The notes below the pieces were generated by a model that saw only the letters and a program-made list of their open reading frames with translations, had not been told where the DNA came from and did not search any database. From Micrococcales bacterium (GTDB taxonomy: Bacteria > Actinomycetota > Actinomycetes > Actinomycetales > Microbacteriaceae), in the NCBI GenBank assembly GCA_017306245.1, contig JAFKIY010000001.1:1-64000 (forward strand): 64,000 nucleotides of DNA. The letters are read 5' to 3'. This document shows, one piece after another, positions 8,053 to 16,665 of this stretch. Numbering within the stretch: the first letter of the stretch is position 1; each line of letters opens with the position of its first letter. The position numbers were made by a program, and so were the translations under genes.

Positions 8053-9326
8053 GGCAGCACACCTCCACGGCACCCGCCGCGCTCACCGAGCCGACGCGTC
8101 TCGTCTCCGCCGGTTGGATCGCCCTGTTCGCGACCGCCTGGTTCGGCATCTGGATGGCGCAGCTCACCCCCGTGCAGCTGCTGCTCCCGCAGCAGGTGGA
8201 GGCACATGTCGCCGCGGACGCGCACTGGGTCGACAAGGTTGTCGCGTTCGGCATCATCTCCGGCATCGCCGGCGTGTGCGCGCTCATTGCGTACCCGCTC
8301 ACGGGCGCCCTCTCCGACCGGACAATCGGCCGATTCGGTCGCCGCCGCCCCTGGATTTTGGGCGGAGCGCTCCTGTTCGCCGGCTCGCTCGTCGTGCTCG
8401 GTTTGCAGGACACGATGGTCGGCATCGGCATCCTCTGGTCGCTCACGATCATCGGATTCTGCATGCTCACGTCGGCCCTCACCGCGACGATCTCCGACCA
8501 GGTCCCGGTGAACCAGCGCGGACTCGTTTCCGGCTGGCTCTCCGCGCCGCAGGCGGTCGGCACGATCGCCGGCCTCCTGCTCATCATCATGCTGAGCCTC
8601 GGCCAGTTCGTCGGCTACACCCTGCTCGCCGTGCTGCTCGCGCTGTTCGTCCTGCCGTTCGTGCTGCGCATCCCGGATGCCGTCCTCGAGCCGGTAGATC
8701 GCCCGCCGTTCACGTTGCGTGCGCTCATCGCCGGGTTCTGGATCAGCCCCATCCAGTTCCCGGACTTCGGCTGGACGCTTCTCAGCCGCATCCTCGTGAA
8801 CTTCGGCAACGCGTTCGGCACCACCCTCCTGCTGTACTTCCTGCAGGATGGCCTCGGTTTTGCCCCTGGCGACCCTGCCCAGGACGCGCTCCTCACCCTC
8901 ACCCTCATCTACATGGTGTTCGTGGTGCTCGCTTCACTCGGCCTCGGCTGGCTGTCCGATCGTCTCGGCAAGCGCAAAATGTTCGTGTTCCTCGCCTCGG
9001 CGTTGCAGGCCGTCGCGGCGCTCATGCTCGCGTTCGTTCCCTCCTTCGATGTCGCCATGGTGGCCGCAGGATTTCTCGGCCTCGGCTACGGGTGTTTCCT
9101 TTCCGTGGACCAGGCCCTCGCCACCCAGGTGCTGCCGTTCGCTGCCGCCCGCGGCAAGGATCTCGGCATCATGAACATCGCGACCACGGTCCCGCAGGCG
9201 ATCGCCCCGCTGTTCGGTGCTTTCGTGGTCGCCGCGCTTGTGGGCTTCCAGGGCCTGTTCCTGCTCGCCGCGATCGCCGCTCTCGTGGGCGGCCTCGCGG
9301 TCATCCCCGTCCGGTCGGTCCGGTAG
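8049..9326 (+). CDS. MFS transporter, probable sugar or glycoside permease
   Basis: 425 aa with twelve predicted membrane helices. The loop 2-3 motif is PLTGALSDRTIGRFGRRRPW, characteristic of the SLC45/sucrose-transporter-like and GPH-like MFS branch; the second-half counterpart is LGWLSDRLGKRKMFVF. It starts by ATGA overlap with the TetR gene, and the PLP-enzyme gene begins 8 bp after its stop. With a GH1 beta-glucosidase in the same operon, uptake of a glycoside is the simplest reading; export is also possible. Confidence 0.82.
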   Translation: MRQHTSTAPAALTEPTRLVSAGWIALFATAWFGIWMAQLTPVQLLLPQQVEAHVAADAHWVDKVVAFGIISGIAGVCALIAYPLTGALSDRTIGRFGRRRPWILGGALLFAGSLVVLGLQDTMVGIGILWSLTIIGFCMLTSALTATISDQVPVNQRGLVSGWLSAPQAVGTIAGLLLIIMLSLGQFVGYTLLAVLLALFVLPFVLRIPDAVLEPVDRPPFTLRALIAGFWISPIQFPDFGWTLLSRILVNFGNAFGTTLLLYFLQDGLGFAPGDPAQDALLTLTLIYMVFVVLASLGLGWLSDRLGKRKMFVFLASALQAVAALMLAFVPSFDVAMVAAGFLGLGYGCFLSVDQALATQVLPFAAARGKDLGIMNIATTVPQAIAPLFGAFVVAALVGFQGLFLLAAIAALVGGLAVIPVRSVR

Positions 9327-9333
9327 GCCGCCG

Positions 9334-10566
9334 ATGAACCTCACGCCACCGACCGACGCGGCCTGGGAGAACCCGCAAGGATACTGGAGCGCGCTCTCCG
9401 CGGCGACGGCGGCTCTCGAAACCCCTTTCGGCGTTCTGTCGCGGCCCGCGCTCGCCCGCAACGCGCAGGATCTTCTTGCCCGCCGCACCCCAAGCGAGAG
9501 GCCACCGACCATCCGGGTCGCCACCAAGTCGCTCCGTGTGCGCGGCGCCATTGAAGCGGTGGAGAAACTTCCCGGGTACGCGGGCGTCCTCGCCTACACG
9601 CTCCCCGAGGCCCTGTGGCTCGCGGAGACAATACCGGATGTCGTGGTCGGCTACCCGAGCGTGGACCGCACCGCGCTCGAACAGCTGGGCCGCGACGGGA
9701 ATCTCGCCGGCCGGGTGACGATCATGGTGGACTCGGTCGCCCAGCTCGACCTCGTCGACAGCGTGATCGCACCGGGCTCACGGTCGAGCATCCGCGTGTG
9801 CATCGAAATGGATGCGTCCTGGGACTCGAAGCTTCTCGGCCATTTGGGAACGTGGCGTTCCCCGGTGCACTCGGTGGAGCAGGCTCGCGCTCTCGCGCAG
9901 CAGGTCGTTGCGCGCCCGGGGTTCACGCTCGTCGGGCTCATGGCCTACGAGGGCCAGATCGCCGGCACCGTCGACCGGCCGGAGGGACGCCCGGCGTACG
10001 GTGCGCTCGTGCGGTGGATGCAGAAACGTTCGGCCGCCGAACTCGCCGAGCGCCGTTCAGCTGCCGTTTCCGCGATTCGCGAACTCGCCGACCTCGAGTT
10101 CGTGAACGGGGGAGGTACCGGCTCGATCGAGTCGACGAGCGCGGAGCCCGCCGTCACGGAAATTGCGGCGGGCAGCGGCCTGTTCGGCCCTCACCTGTTC
10201 GACCACTACGGGAAGTTCCGACCCGCACCGGCGGCGGCGTTCGCGCTCTCAGTCGTGCGCAAACCGCGACCCGATACGGCGACCGTGCTCGGCGGCGGAT
10301 GGATCGCCTCCGGGCCGCCCGCCGCCGATCGCCTGCCGAAGCCGGTGTGGCCGGAGGGGTTGCAGATGGTACCCAGGGAGATGGCCGGTGAAGTCCAGAC
10401 TCCGCTCACCCGAGCATCCGCGCTGGAGGTGGGTGACCGTGTCTGGTTCCGCCACACGAAGGCCGGCGAGCTCGCCGAACACCTGCGCGAGTTGGCGCTC
10501 GTCGACGGCGACCGCATTATCGACGTGCTTCCCACCTATCGGGGAGAAGGGAAGGCATGGCTGTGA
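9334..10566 (+). CDS. PLP-dependent amino acid deaminase/aldolase (alanine racemase N-terminal fold)
   Basis: 410 aa. The ATG at 9334 is chosen because it follows the MFS stop by 8 bp and gives the family N-terminus. The PLP lysine is expected at Lys65 (IRVATKSLRV), at the head of an alanine-racemase-type TIM barrel. Other motifs are GLMAYEGQIAG and FVNGGGTGSIESTS (phosphate binding). A C-terminal beta domain with D-threonine-aldolase-like features follows. The family includes D-threonine aldolase and D-serine deaminase relatives. From memory, actinobacteria often keep this gene beside an alditol/lactone oxidase, as here. Substrate unknown. Confidence 0.78.
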   Translation: MNLTPPTDAAWENPQGYWSALSAATAALETPFGVLSRPALARNAQDLLARRTPSERPPTIRVATKSLRVRGAIEAVEKLPGYAGVLAYTLPEALWLAETIPDVVVGYPSVDRTALEQLGRDGNLAGRVTIMVDSVAQLDLVDSVIAPGSRSSIRVCIEMDASWDSKLLGHLGTWRSPVHSVEQARALAQQVVARPGFTLVGLMAYEGQIAGTVDRPEGRPAYGALVRWMQKRSAAELAERRSAAVSAIRELADLEFVNGGGTGSIESTSAEPAVTEIAAGSGLFGPHLFDHYGKFRPAPAAAFALSVVRKPRPDTATVLGGGWIASGPPAADRLPKPVWPEGLQMVPREMAGEVQTPLTRASALEVGDRVWFRHTKAGELAEHLRELALVDGDRIIDVLPTYRGEGKAWL

Positions 10567-11909
10567 GCATCAATAACAAGGGCACGGGCAGCACCGTGCT
10601 GCGGCCAGGACATCGCTGGCAGAACTGGGGGCGCGTAGAGTCCGCCCAACCCGCCTTCACGTCGCGGCCGACTACCGTGGACGAGGTCGTTGCGGTCGTG
10701 CGCGAGGCCAGGAATCGCGGCCTGCCGGTCAAGGCGGTCGGGGCCGGCCACAGTTTCACCGCGATCGCCGCGGCCCCGGGGGTCCTCGTGGATCTCGCCG
10801 GTCTCGACGGACTGCGCGACGTGGACGCGAAGCGTCGTCAGGTCACGCTGGGTGCGGGAACGAACCTGTACCAAATGCCCGCGCTGCTGGCACCGCACGG
10901 CCTCGCGATGGAGAACCTCGGCGATATCGACCAGCAGACGATCGCGGGAGCCACTTCGACGGGCACCCACGGAACGGGCGGCGCGTACCGAGGCCTGGCC
11001 GCCCAGCTCGTGGCGCTCACGTTCGTGACCGCAAGCGGCGACATCCTGCGCGTGAACGAAACCGAGAACGCGAAACTGCTGCCCGCCGCGCGCCTGGGGC
11101 TCGGCGCTCTCGGCATCCTCGTTGAAGTGACGGTGCAGTGCGCGCCGGCGTTCGCCCTGCACGCGGTGGAGCGCCCCGAACCGTACTCAACAGTGCTCGA
11201 CGAGTTTCAGGATCGGGTGGACACGAGCGACCACTTCGAGTTCTACTGGTTCCCGCACACCGACACCGTGCTCACGAAGACGAATACGAGGCTCCCCGTC
11301 GATGCGGGGCTGCACCCGCTCGGCGCGGTCAAACGATGGTTCGACGACTCGCTCATGGCCAACGGCCTATTCCGGGTGACCTGCGCGACGGGAAAGCTCC
11401 TTCCCCCGTCCGTGCCCGGAATCAACCGGCTCGCGAGTTCGCTGAGCGGCAACCGCGAGTTCACCGACGTGTCCACCTCGGTGTTCACGACAAAACGCAC
11501 CGTCCGATTCCGTGAAATGGAGTACGCGATCCCGCGCGAGGCGGTGCCGGATGCTGTGCGCAGCATCCGCGCGCTGATCCAGAACCGCGGATGGAACATC
11601 TCGTTCCCCATTGAGGTCCGCGCCGCCGCCGCCGACGACCTGTGGCTTTCCACCGCGACCGGACGCGACACCGGGTACATCGCCGTGCACCGGTACTGGC
11701 GGGAGAACCACCTCGAGTATTTCCACGCGGTCGAGGAGATCCTGCGCGGGTTCGACGGCCGCCCGCACTGGGGCAAGATCCACACGCAGGATGCCTCCTC
11801 GCTCGCCGCGAGCTACCCCCGCTTCGACGATTTCCTCGCCGTGCGCGATCGGCTCGACCCCGAACGCGTCTTCGCGAACCCCTACCTGGAGCGAGTGCTC
11901 GGAACATGA
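10557..11909 (+). CDS. FAD-linked aldonolactone/alditol oxidase (VAO family)
   Basis: 450 aa. The N-terminal FAD-binding PCMH domain has VGAGHSFTAI, in which His65 is the expected covalent flavin attachment site. The C-terminal D-arabinono-1,4-lactone oxidase (ALO) domain contains the HWGK motif at about 404-407. Enzymes of this family oxidise sugar lactones or sugar alcohols with O2, releasing H2O2. It overlaps the preceding gene by 10 bp and the GH1 gene by 4 bp, so all are co-translated. L-gulonolactone, D-arabinonolactone or alditol are all possible substrates. Confidence 0.85.
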   Translation: MAVSINNKGTGSTVLRPGHRWQNWGRVESAQPAFTSRPTTVDEVVAVVREARNRGLPVKAVGAGHSFTAIAAAPGVLVDLAGLDGLRDVDAKRRQVTLGAGTNLYQMPALLAPHGLAMENLGDIDQQTIAGATSTGTHGTGGAYRGLAAQLVALTFVTASGDILRVNETENAKLLPAARLGLGALGILVEVTVQCAPAFALHAVERPEPYSTVLDEFQDRVDTSDHFEFYWFPHTDTVLTKTNTRLPVDAGLHPLGAVKRWFDDSLMANGLFRVTCATGKLLPPSVPGINRLASSLSGNREFTDVSTSVFTTKRTVRFREMEYAIPREAVPDAVRSIRALIQNRGWNISFPIEVRAAAADDLWLSTATGRDTGYIAVHRYWRENHLEYFHAVEEILRGFDGRPHWGKIHTQDASSLAASYPRFDDFLAVRDRLDPERVFANPYLERVLGT

Positions 11910-13318
11910 TCGAGGAGGAACTCGAGCCCGCGACGTTCGCCCGGCGCATCCCTCACGGATTCACGATCGGCGCTGCCACCGCGGCGTTCCAGATCGAGGG
12001 TGCCGTGCGCGAGGGCGGGCGCGGCGAATCCGCGTGGGACACGTTCATGGCCGAACCCGGCCGCATCCTCGACGGCAGCACTGCGGCGATCGCCGACGAC
12101 CACTTCCATCGGTACCGCGAAGACGTTGCGCTCATGAAGGACCTGGGGCTCGACTCGTACCGGTTCTCGCTGTCGTGGCCGCGCATCCAGCCGGGAGGGA
12201 AGGGCCGGGCGAACCGCGAGGGGGTCGCGTTCTACGATCGACTGCTCGATGAATTTCTCGCCGCCGGAATCCGGCCGATGGCCACGCTCTACCACTGGGA
12301 CACGCCCCAGGAGCTGCAGAAGGCCGGCGGATGGCTCTCCCGCGACACGGCGAAACGCCTGGGCGACTACGCGACGCTCGCCGCGGAAGCGTTCGGCGAC
12401 CGCGTCGACATGTGGGTCACGATCAACGAGCCGACTACGGTCACCCTCAACGGGTACGCGCTCGGCATCCACGCGCCGGGCGAGGAACTGCTGTTCGACG
12501 CGCTGCCGGCCGCCCACCACCAGTTGCTCGGGCATGGGTACTCCGTGCAGGCGCTGCGCGCGGTCGGGGTGGCGGGCGGCATCGGCATGACGAACGTGCA
12601 CTCGCCCGTCGTGCCCGCGCGCGATCGGGTCACGGACCGCTACTTTGCGAGCGTCTTCGACACCGTGCACAACCGGATTTTCGCGGACCCTGTGCTGCTC
12701 GGCAGCTACCCGAAGCCGCCGTTCGGGTCCGGCCGCCTGTTCCGCGCGCTCACCGAGGTTGACTCCGAGGATTTGGCCACGATCCACCAGCCGCTGGATT
12801 TTTACGGGCTCAACTACTACATGCCCACCCGCATCAGGGCCGGGTCGCCGAAGAACGGTGAAACTCCGGACGGCGAGGCCGAGCGCATGAAGGATGTCCC
12901 GTTCTCCCTTGTCGAGTTCCCGGAGTTCGCGAAGACCGGGTTCGGCTGGCCCGTCGCACCCGAGTACTTCGGCGTCGCCCTCGGCGAAGTCGCGGAGCGC
13001 TACGGTGAGGCGCTCCCGCCGGTGTACATCACGGAGGGCGGCGTGAGCTACCCGGATGCGCGAAGCCCCAAGGGCGCATTCCACGATGCGCGCCGAATTG
13101 ACTACCTCGCCGAGCACATGGCGATGGCGCTCGACGGTGCGCCCGGCGTCGATGTGCGCGGCTACTTCGTGTGGTCGCTGCTCGACAACTGGGAGTGGGC
13201 TGCCGGATTCAGCCAGCGGTTCGGCCTCGTGCACGTGGACTTCGACACACTGAAGCGAACTCCGAAAGACTCGTACCGCTGGCTGCAGGCCGTGCTGGCA
13301 TCCCGCCCCGCTCCCTGA
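11906..13318 (+). CDS. GH1 beta-glucosidase
   Basis: 470 aa, typical for GH1. The N-terminal signature is FTIGAATAAFQIEGA with GRGESAWDTF. The acid/base Glu175 lies in VTINEP and the nucleophile Glu377 in VYITEGG (the usual ITENG has Gly here). Substrate-binding WSLLDNWEWAAGF is near the C-terminus. No signal peptide, so it acts in the cytoplasm on imported beta-glucosides. The ATG overlaps the oxidase stop (ATGA). As last gene of the TetR operon it probably releases glucose from the glycoside brought in by the MFS permease. Confidence 0.93.
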   Translation: MIEEELEPATFARRIPHGFTIGAATAAFQIEGAVREGGRGESAWDTFMAEPGRILDGSTAAIADDHFHRYREDVALMKDLGLDSYRFSLSWPRIQPGGKGRANREGVAFYDRLLDEFLAAGIRPMATLYHWDTPQELQKAGGWLSRDTAKRLGDYATLAAEAFGDRVDMWVTINEPTTVTLNGYALGIHAPGEELLFDALPAAHHQLLGHGYSVQALRAVGVAGGIGMTNVHSPVVPARDRVTDRYFASVFDTVHNRIFADPVLLGSYPKPPFGSGRLFRALTEVDSEDLATIHQPLDFYGLNYYMPTRIRAGSPKNGETPDGEAERMKDVPFSLVEFPEFAKTGFGWPVAPEYFGVALGEVAERYGEALPPVYITEGGVSYPDARSPKGAFHDARRIDYLAEHMAMALDGAPGVDVRGYFVWSLLDNWEWAAGFSQRFGLVHVDFDTLKRTPKDSYRWLQAVLASRPAP

Positions 13319-13406
13319 CGTGTGAGCCAGATTGCAGAATCCTTCAGCCCTTCCCCGTAGCGTTGAGCGAAAGGTCGGGGATGCCCGCCCCGATGAGGAG
13401 GAGCTC

Positions 13407-14723
13407 ATGGATCAGCCAACCGACAACACGCCGGCATCGCTCCGGGTCGAGTTCGCCGGAGCCCACGGTACGAACCTTGCCGCGCGACTGGAACTCCCGG
13501 GCGGCACGCCGCGTGCATTCGCGATTTTCGCCCACTGCTTCAGTTGCAGCAAAGACGTGTTCGCGGCATCGCGCATCGCGAAGGCCCTTGCGGCATCCGG
13601 CATCGCCGTGCTGCGCTTCGACTTCACCGGTCTCGGCCAATCCGACGGCGATTTCAGCAACACGAATTTCACCTCCAACATCGATGACCTCGTGAACGCC
13701 GCCGACTTCCTGCGCACCGAATACCGGGCTCCCGGCATCCTCATCGGCCACTCGCTGGGTGGCGCCGCCGTCCTCGCGGCGACGCACCGGATTCCGGAGG
13801 TTCGGGCGGTCGCCACCATCGCCGCGCCGTCCGACCCCGGGCACGTCGTGAATCTGATCAAGGACGACCTCGCGACGATCAGGGAGCAGGGTTTCGCGGA
13901 AGTCCATTTGGGCGGCAGCACGTTCAACGTGAAGGAGCAGTTCCTGGACGATGTCGCCGAGCAGCCGCAGGCCGAGCGCATCCGGGACCTCGGAGTTCCC
14001 CTTCTCGTGATGCATTCCCCGGTGGACCGGACCGTGCCGATTGACGATGCGCGCGCAATTTTCGATCAGGCCAAACACCCCAAATCGTTTGTCGCGCTCG
14101 ACGGCGCCGACCACCTGCTCACCCGGCGCGGCGACTCCGAGTTCGCGGCCGCCATCATCAGCGCCTGGGCGGGCCGGTACGCGCTGGACGCGACGGTGCA
14201 CACCGCTGCCCCCGCATCCGGGATGGGAGCAACCGATTCCGCACAGACGACCATGGATGTCGAGCGATACCCGGGCATCGTCATCGTGGAGGAAACCGGA
14301 AACGGCGATTTCCAACAGCGCGTCACGTCCGGCCAGCACACGCTGTTGGCGGATGAACCGATCCCGATGGGCACGGATACCGGTCTGGCGCCATACGAAT
14401 TCCTTCTCGCGGGCCTCGGCGCGTGCACGTCGATGACGTTGCGGATGTACGCGAAGCGGAAAGGCATCCCGCTGGAGAGGGTCAAAGTGGAACTCGGCCA
14501 CTCGCGCATTCACGCCGAGGACTGCGAGAACTGCGAGACGCAGACCGGCCACGTCGACCACATCGAGCGGTGGATCACGCTGACTGGAAATCTCACCGGC
14601 GAACAGAAGACGAGGCTTATGGAGATCGCCGACCGGTGCCCGGTGCACCGCACGCTCCACTCGGAGATCAACATCACTAGCGAACTCGTAGGGTCTGCGG
14701 TCGGCCGGGAGCCGAGTGCATGA
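13407..14723 (+). CDS. Alpha/beta hydrolase fused to OsmC domain
   Basis: 438 aa. Residues 1-265 are an alpha/beta hydrolase with nucleophile Ser116 (GHSLGG), Asp207 (HSPVDRTVP) and His236 (GADHLL). Residues about 283-430 are an OsmC/Ohr domain with the two redox cysteines Cys340 (GLGACTSMT) and Cys411 (DRCPVHRT). OsmC proteins reduce organic or lipid hydroperoxides. The fusion is a known architecture, suggesting hydrolysis of a peroxidised or thioester substrate before reduction. AGGAGGAG precedes the ATG. The upstream in-frame ATG at 13332 lies before this strong ribosome site and is disfavoured. It overlaps the next gene by 4 bp. Confidence 0.88.
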   Translation: MDQPTDNTPASLRVEFAGAHGTNLAARLELPGGTPRAFAIFAHCFSCSKDVFAASRIAKALAASGIAVLRFDFTGLGQSDGDFSNTNFTSNIDDLVNAADFLRTEYRAPGILIGHSLGGAAVLAATHRIPEVRAVATIAAPSDPGHVVNLIKDDLATIREQGFAEVHLGGSTFNVKEQFLDDVAEQPQAERIRDLGVPLLVMHSPVDRTVPIDDARAIFDQAKHPKSFVALDGADHLLTRRGDSEFAAAIISAWAGRYALDATVHTAAPASGMGATDSAQTTMDVERYPGIVIVEETGNGDFQQRVTSGQHTLLADEPIPMGTDTGLAPYEFLLAGLGACTSMTLRMYAKRKGIPLERVKVELGHSRIHAEDCENCETQTGHVDHIERWITLTGNLTGEQKTRLMEIADRCPVHRTLHSEINITSELVGSAVGREPSA

Positions 14724-15175
14724 ACGAGCCCGACACTTCCGTGCGGTCCGCTGTCCAAGGCAGGTCCCCGCGTTCATTCGGGCAGATGCTCGCCATTGGG
14801 GTTTGGGTCGCCGCCGGCGTCGCCGGGTTGTGGCTCGTGCTGGCACTCGTGAACCCAACCACGACGTACCATTTCTCGCCGCTACTGCTTTCGGCCGCGC
14901 CAAGCGTGGTGGTGCGAATGCTGGCAGAGAAAGCGCTGCCGTGGCGGAAGACCTTGGTCACCGTCGCCGTGGGTGTCGTTTTCGCCGGCGTCGTCACTGT
15001 GATCCTCCAACTGGCGGATGCGCTGCGCGGGCCCGTGCTCGCCGCCGACTTCACTGCGGTCGCCGGCAGCGCGCTCGCAGAGACTTTGATCGCATTCACG
15101 ATCGGCGCCGTGTTGGGCGGCCTGATTGCGGCCATCCGCTGGACGCGCAACGACCGAACCCGAAAGCCCGGTTAG
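14720..15175 (+). CDS. Hypothetical membrane protein
   Basis: 151 aa. Four hydrophobic segments are visible (about 22-43, 51-62, 78-98 and 112-138) followed by a basic tail (RWTRNDRTRKPG). I do not recognise the family. It is coupled to the hydrolase-OsmC gene by an ATGA overlap and ends 4 bp into the convergent ABC permease gene (shared bases 15172-15175). Function unknown; it may partner the OsmC fusion in envelope stress. Confidence 0.7.
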   Translation: MNEPDTSVRSAVQGRSPRSFGQMLAIGVWVAAGVAGLWLVLALVNPTTTYHFSPLLLSAAPSVVVRMLAEKALPWRKTLVTVAVGVVFAGVVTVILQLADALRGPVLAADFTAVAGSALAETLIAFTIGAVLGGLIAAIRWTRNDRTRKPG

Positions 15176-15906
15176 GGTGTACGGCGTTTCAGGGTCACCG
15201 ACCCGAGCACGATCGCGCCGACGATGAACGCCACGATGATGAGCAGCTTCGTCAGGAGGTAGGCATCATCCTGGTCGTCCCGTGCCACGGCATTGAGCGC
15301 GTCGATGGCATGCGAGAGCGGCAGCCAGTCGGAAATCGCATACAGCACGTCCGGCATCTGGTCGCGCGGCAAGAGCAACCCGCCGAGAAGCATTTGCGGG
15401 AACACGAATGCCGGCATGAACTGCGCAACCTGGAACTCGGTATTGGCGAACGCGCTCGCGAGCAAGCCGAGCGCAGTCCCCAGGACGGCATCCGCAACGG
15501 CAATGGCCAGAAGCCACCAGACCGAGCCGCTGATCTCCAGCCCGAACAGCCACACGGAGAATCCGACGGCGATTCCGGCCTGAAACACGGCGAGAAGCCC
15601 GAACGCGAGCGCGTAACCCATGATGATGTCGAGCTTGCCGATGGGAAGGGTCAGTTGCCGCTCGAGCGTTCCGGTGCGGCGCTCCCTCAGGGTCGTCATG
15701 CTCGTGACGACGAACATGATGGTGAACGGGAACAGCGCGAGCACGGCGGGGCCGACCTGGTTGAACACCGGGGTGTCCATGAATATCCAGGCCAGTAGTC
15801 CGATGAGCAGGCTCGGCACGATAAGAAGCAAGGCAATCGTGCGCGGGTCGTGGCGGATCTGGGTGAGGACCCGCCCGGTCGCGGCGAACGTGAGACGCGC
15901 GCTCAT
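15172..15906 (-). CDS. ABC-2 type exporter permease
   Basis: 244 aa. Six membrane helices in the ABC-2 pattern. The conserved stretch between TM2 and TM3 is TSMTTLRERRTGTLERQLTLP, followed by GYALAFGLLAVFQAGIAV, and the LLGGLLLPRDQMPDVL segment precedes TM6. The start at 15906 is chosen because it gives an ATGA overlap with the ATPase gene; longer in-frame starts upstream read through that gene. It is the membrane partner of the adjacent ATPase and probably exports a hydrophobic drug or toxin, given the upstream TetR regulator. Confidence 0.87.
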   Translation of the reverse strand: MSARLTFAATGRVLTQIRHDPRTIALLLIVPSLLIGLLAWIFMDTPVFNQVGPAVLALFPFTIMFVVTSMTTLRERRTGTLERQLTLPIGKLDIIMGYALAFGLLAVFQAGIAVGFSVWLFGLEISGSVWWLLAIAVADAVLGTALGLLASAFANTEFQVAQFMPAFVFPQMLLGGLLLPRDQMPDVLYAISDWLPLSHAIDALNAVARDDQDDAYLLTKLLIIVAFIVGAIVLGSVTLKRRTP

Positions 15907-16655
15907 GACGCCGCCTCCCCGTCGAACTCGGCATCGAGATGCTTCGGTCGGTGCCGGATGAGGGCGAGAAATGCGGCGTCCGCGTCGGCGGCGCCCGTGC
16001 GCTCGAGAAGGCCCGCCGGGGTTTCGTCGGCGAGGATCTCGCCATCCCGCAGGAGCAACAGCCGATCGCACCGGGTCGCCTCATCCATAACGTGGCTGGA
16101 GACGAGCAGAGTCGTTCCCGACTCGGCGAGTCGGCGGAACAAAGCCCACAAATCCATGCGGAGCACCGGATCGAGTCCGACCGTGGGTTCGTCAAGCACG
16201 AGAAGCTCGGGAGAACCGAGCAACGCCACGGCGAGCGAGGCCCGACTGAGCTGGCCGCCGGACAACGAGTCGACCATTTGGTTCGCCTGTTCGGTGAGAT
16301 CCGTCGACTCGAGCACTCGCTCGACGTCGGCGCGCCCGGCCCGCAGCATGGACGAGAAATAGTTGAGGTTCTGCCGAATGGTCAGGTCTCCGTAGACGCT
16401 CGCGTCCTGGGTCACGTAGCCGACCTGGCGGCGTAGGATGGCACTTCCCGCCGCATGGCCGAGCACGTTCACGACGCCGGTGACGTTGCGTTGCACGCCC
16501 ACGATCGCCCGCATGAGCGTGGTCTTGCCGGAACCGCTTGGCCCGAGGAGCCCGACGAGCGATCCTTGCGGCACGTCGAAGGAGATTCCGTGCAAGACTT
16601 CCCGTTTGCCCCGGCGGACCCGAAGGTCGTCGGTATGGATCGCAGAATTCACCAT
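15903..16655 (-). CDS. ABC exporter ATP-binding protein
   Basis: 250 aa. Walker A GPSGSGKTT (38-46), Q-loop in RQVGYVTQDASVYGDL, signature LSGGQ, Walker B LLVLDEP and the H-loop SSHVMDEA are all present. It is the DrrA/CcmA-like class of ABC-2 exporters. A perfect inverted repeat covers its start codon, and the TetR gene ends 8 bp upstream. It forms an operon with the permease behind it. Confidence 0.92.
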   Translation of the reverse strand: MVNSAIHTDDLRVRRGKREVLHGISFDVPQGSLVGLLGPSGSGKTTLMRAIVGVQRNVTGVVNVLGHAAGSAILRRQVGYVTQDASVYGDLTIRQNLNYFSSMLRAGRADVERVLESTDLTEQANQMVDSLSGGQLSRASLAVALLGSPELLVLDEPTVGLDPVLRMDLWALFRRLAESGTTLLVSSHVMDEATRCDRLLLLRDGEILADETPAGLLERTGAADADAAFLALIRHRPKHLDAEFDGEAAS

Positions 16656-16665
16656 GTGGTGAATT
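16646..16665. promoter_or_regulatory. Inverted repeat at the TetR/ABC junction, probable operator
   Basis: AATTCACCA (16646-16654), centre TG, TGGTGAATT (16657-16665): two perfect 9-bp arms. The repeat covers the ATPase start codon and touches the TetR stop codon. AT-rich TTCACCA-type palindromes are typical TetR targets. Its place inside the operon suggests separate control of the exporter genes rather than of tetR itself. Confidence 0.55.
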
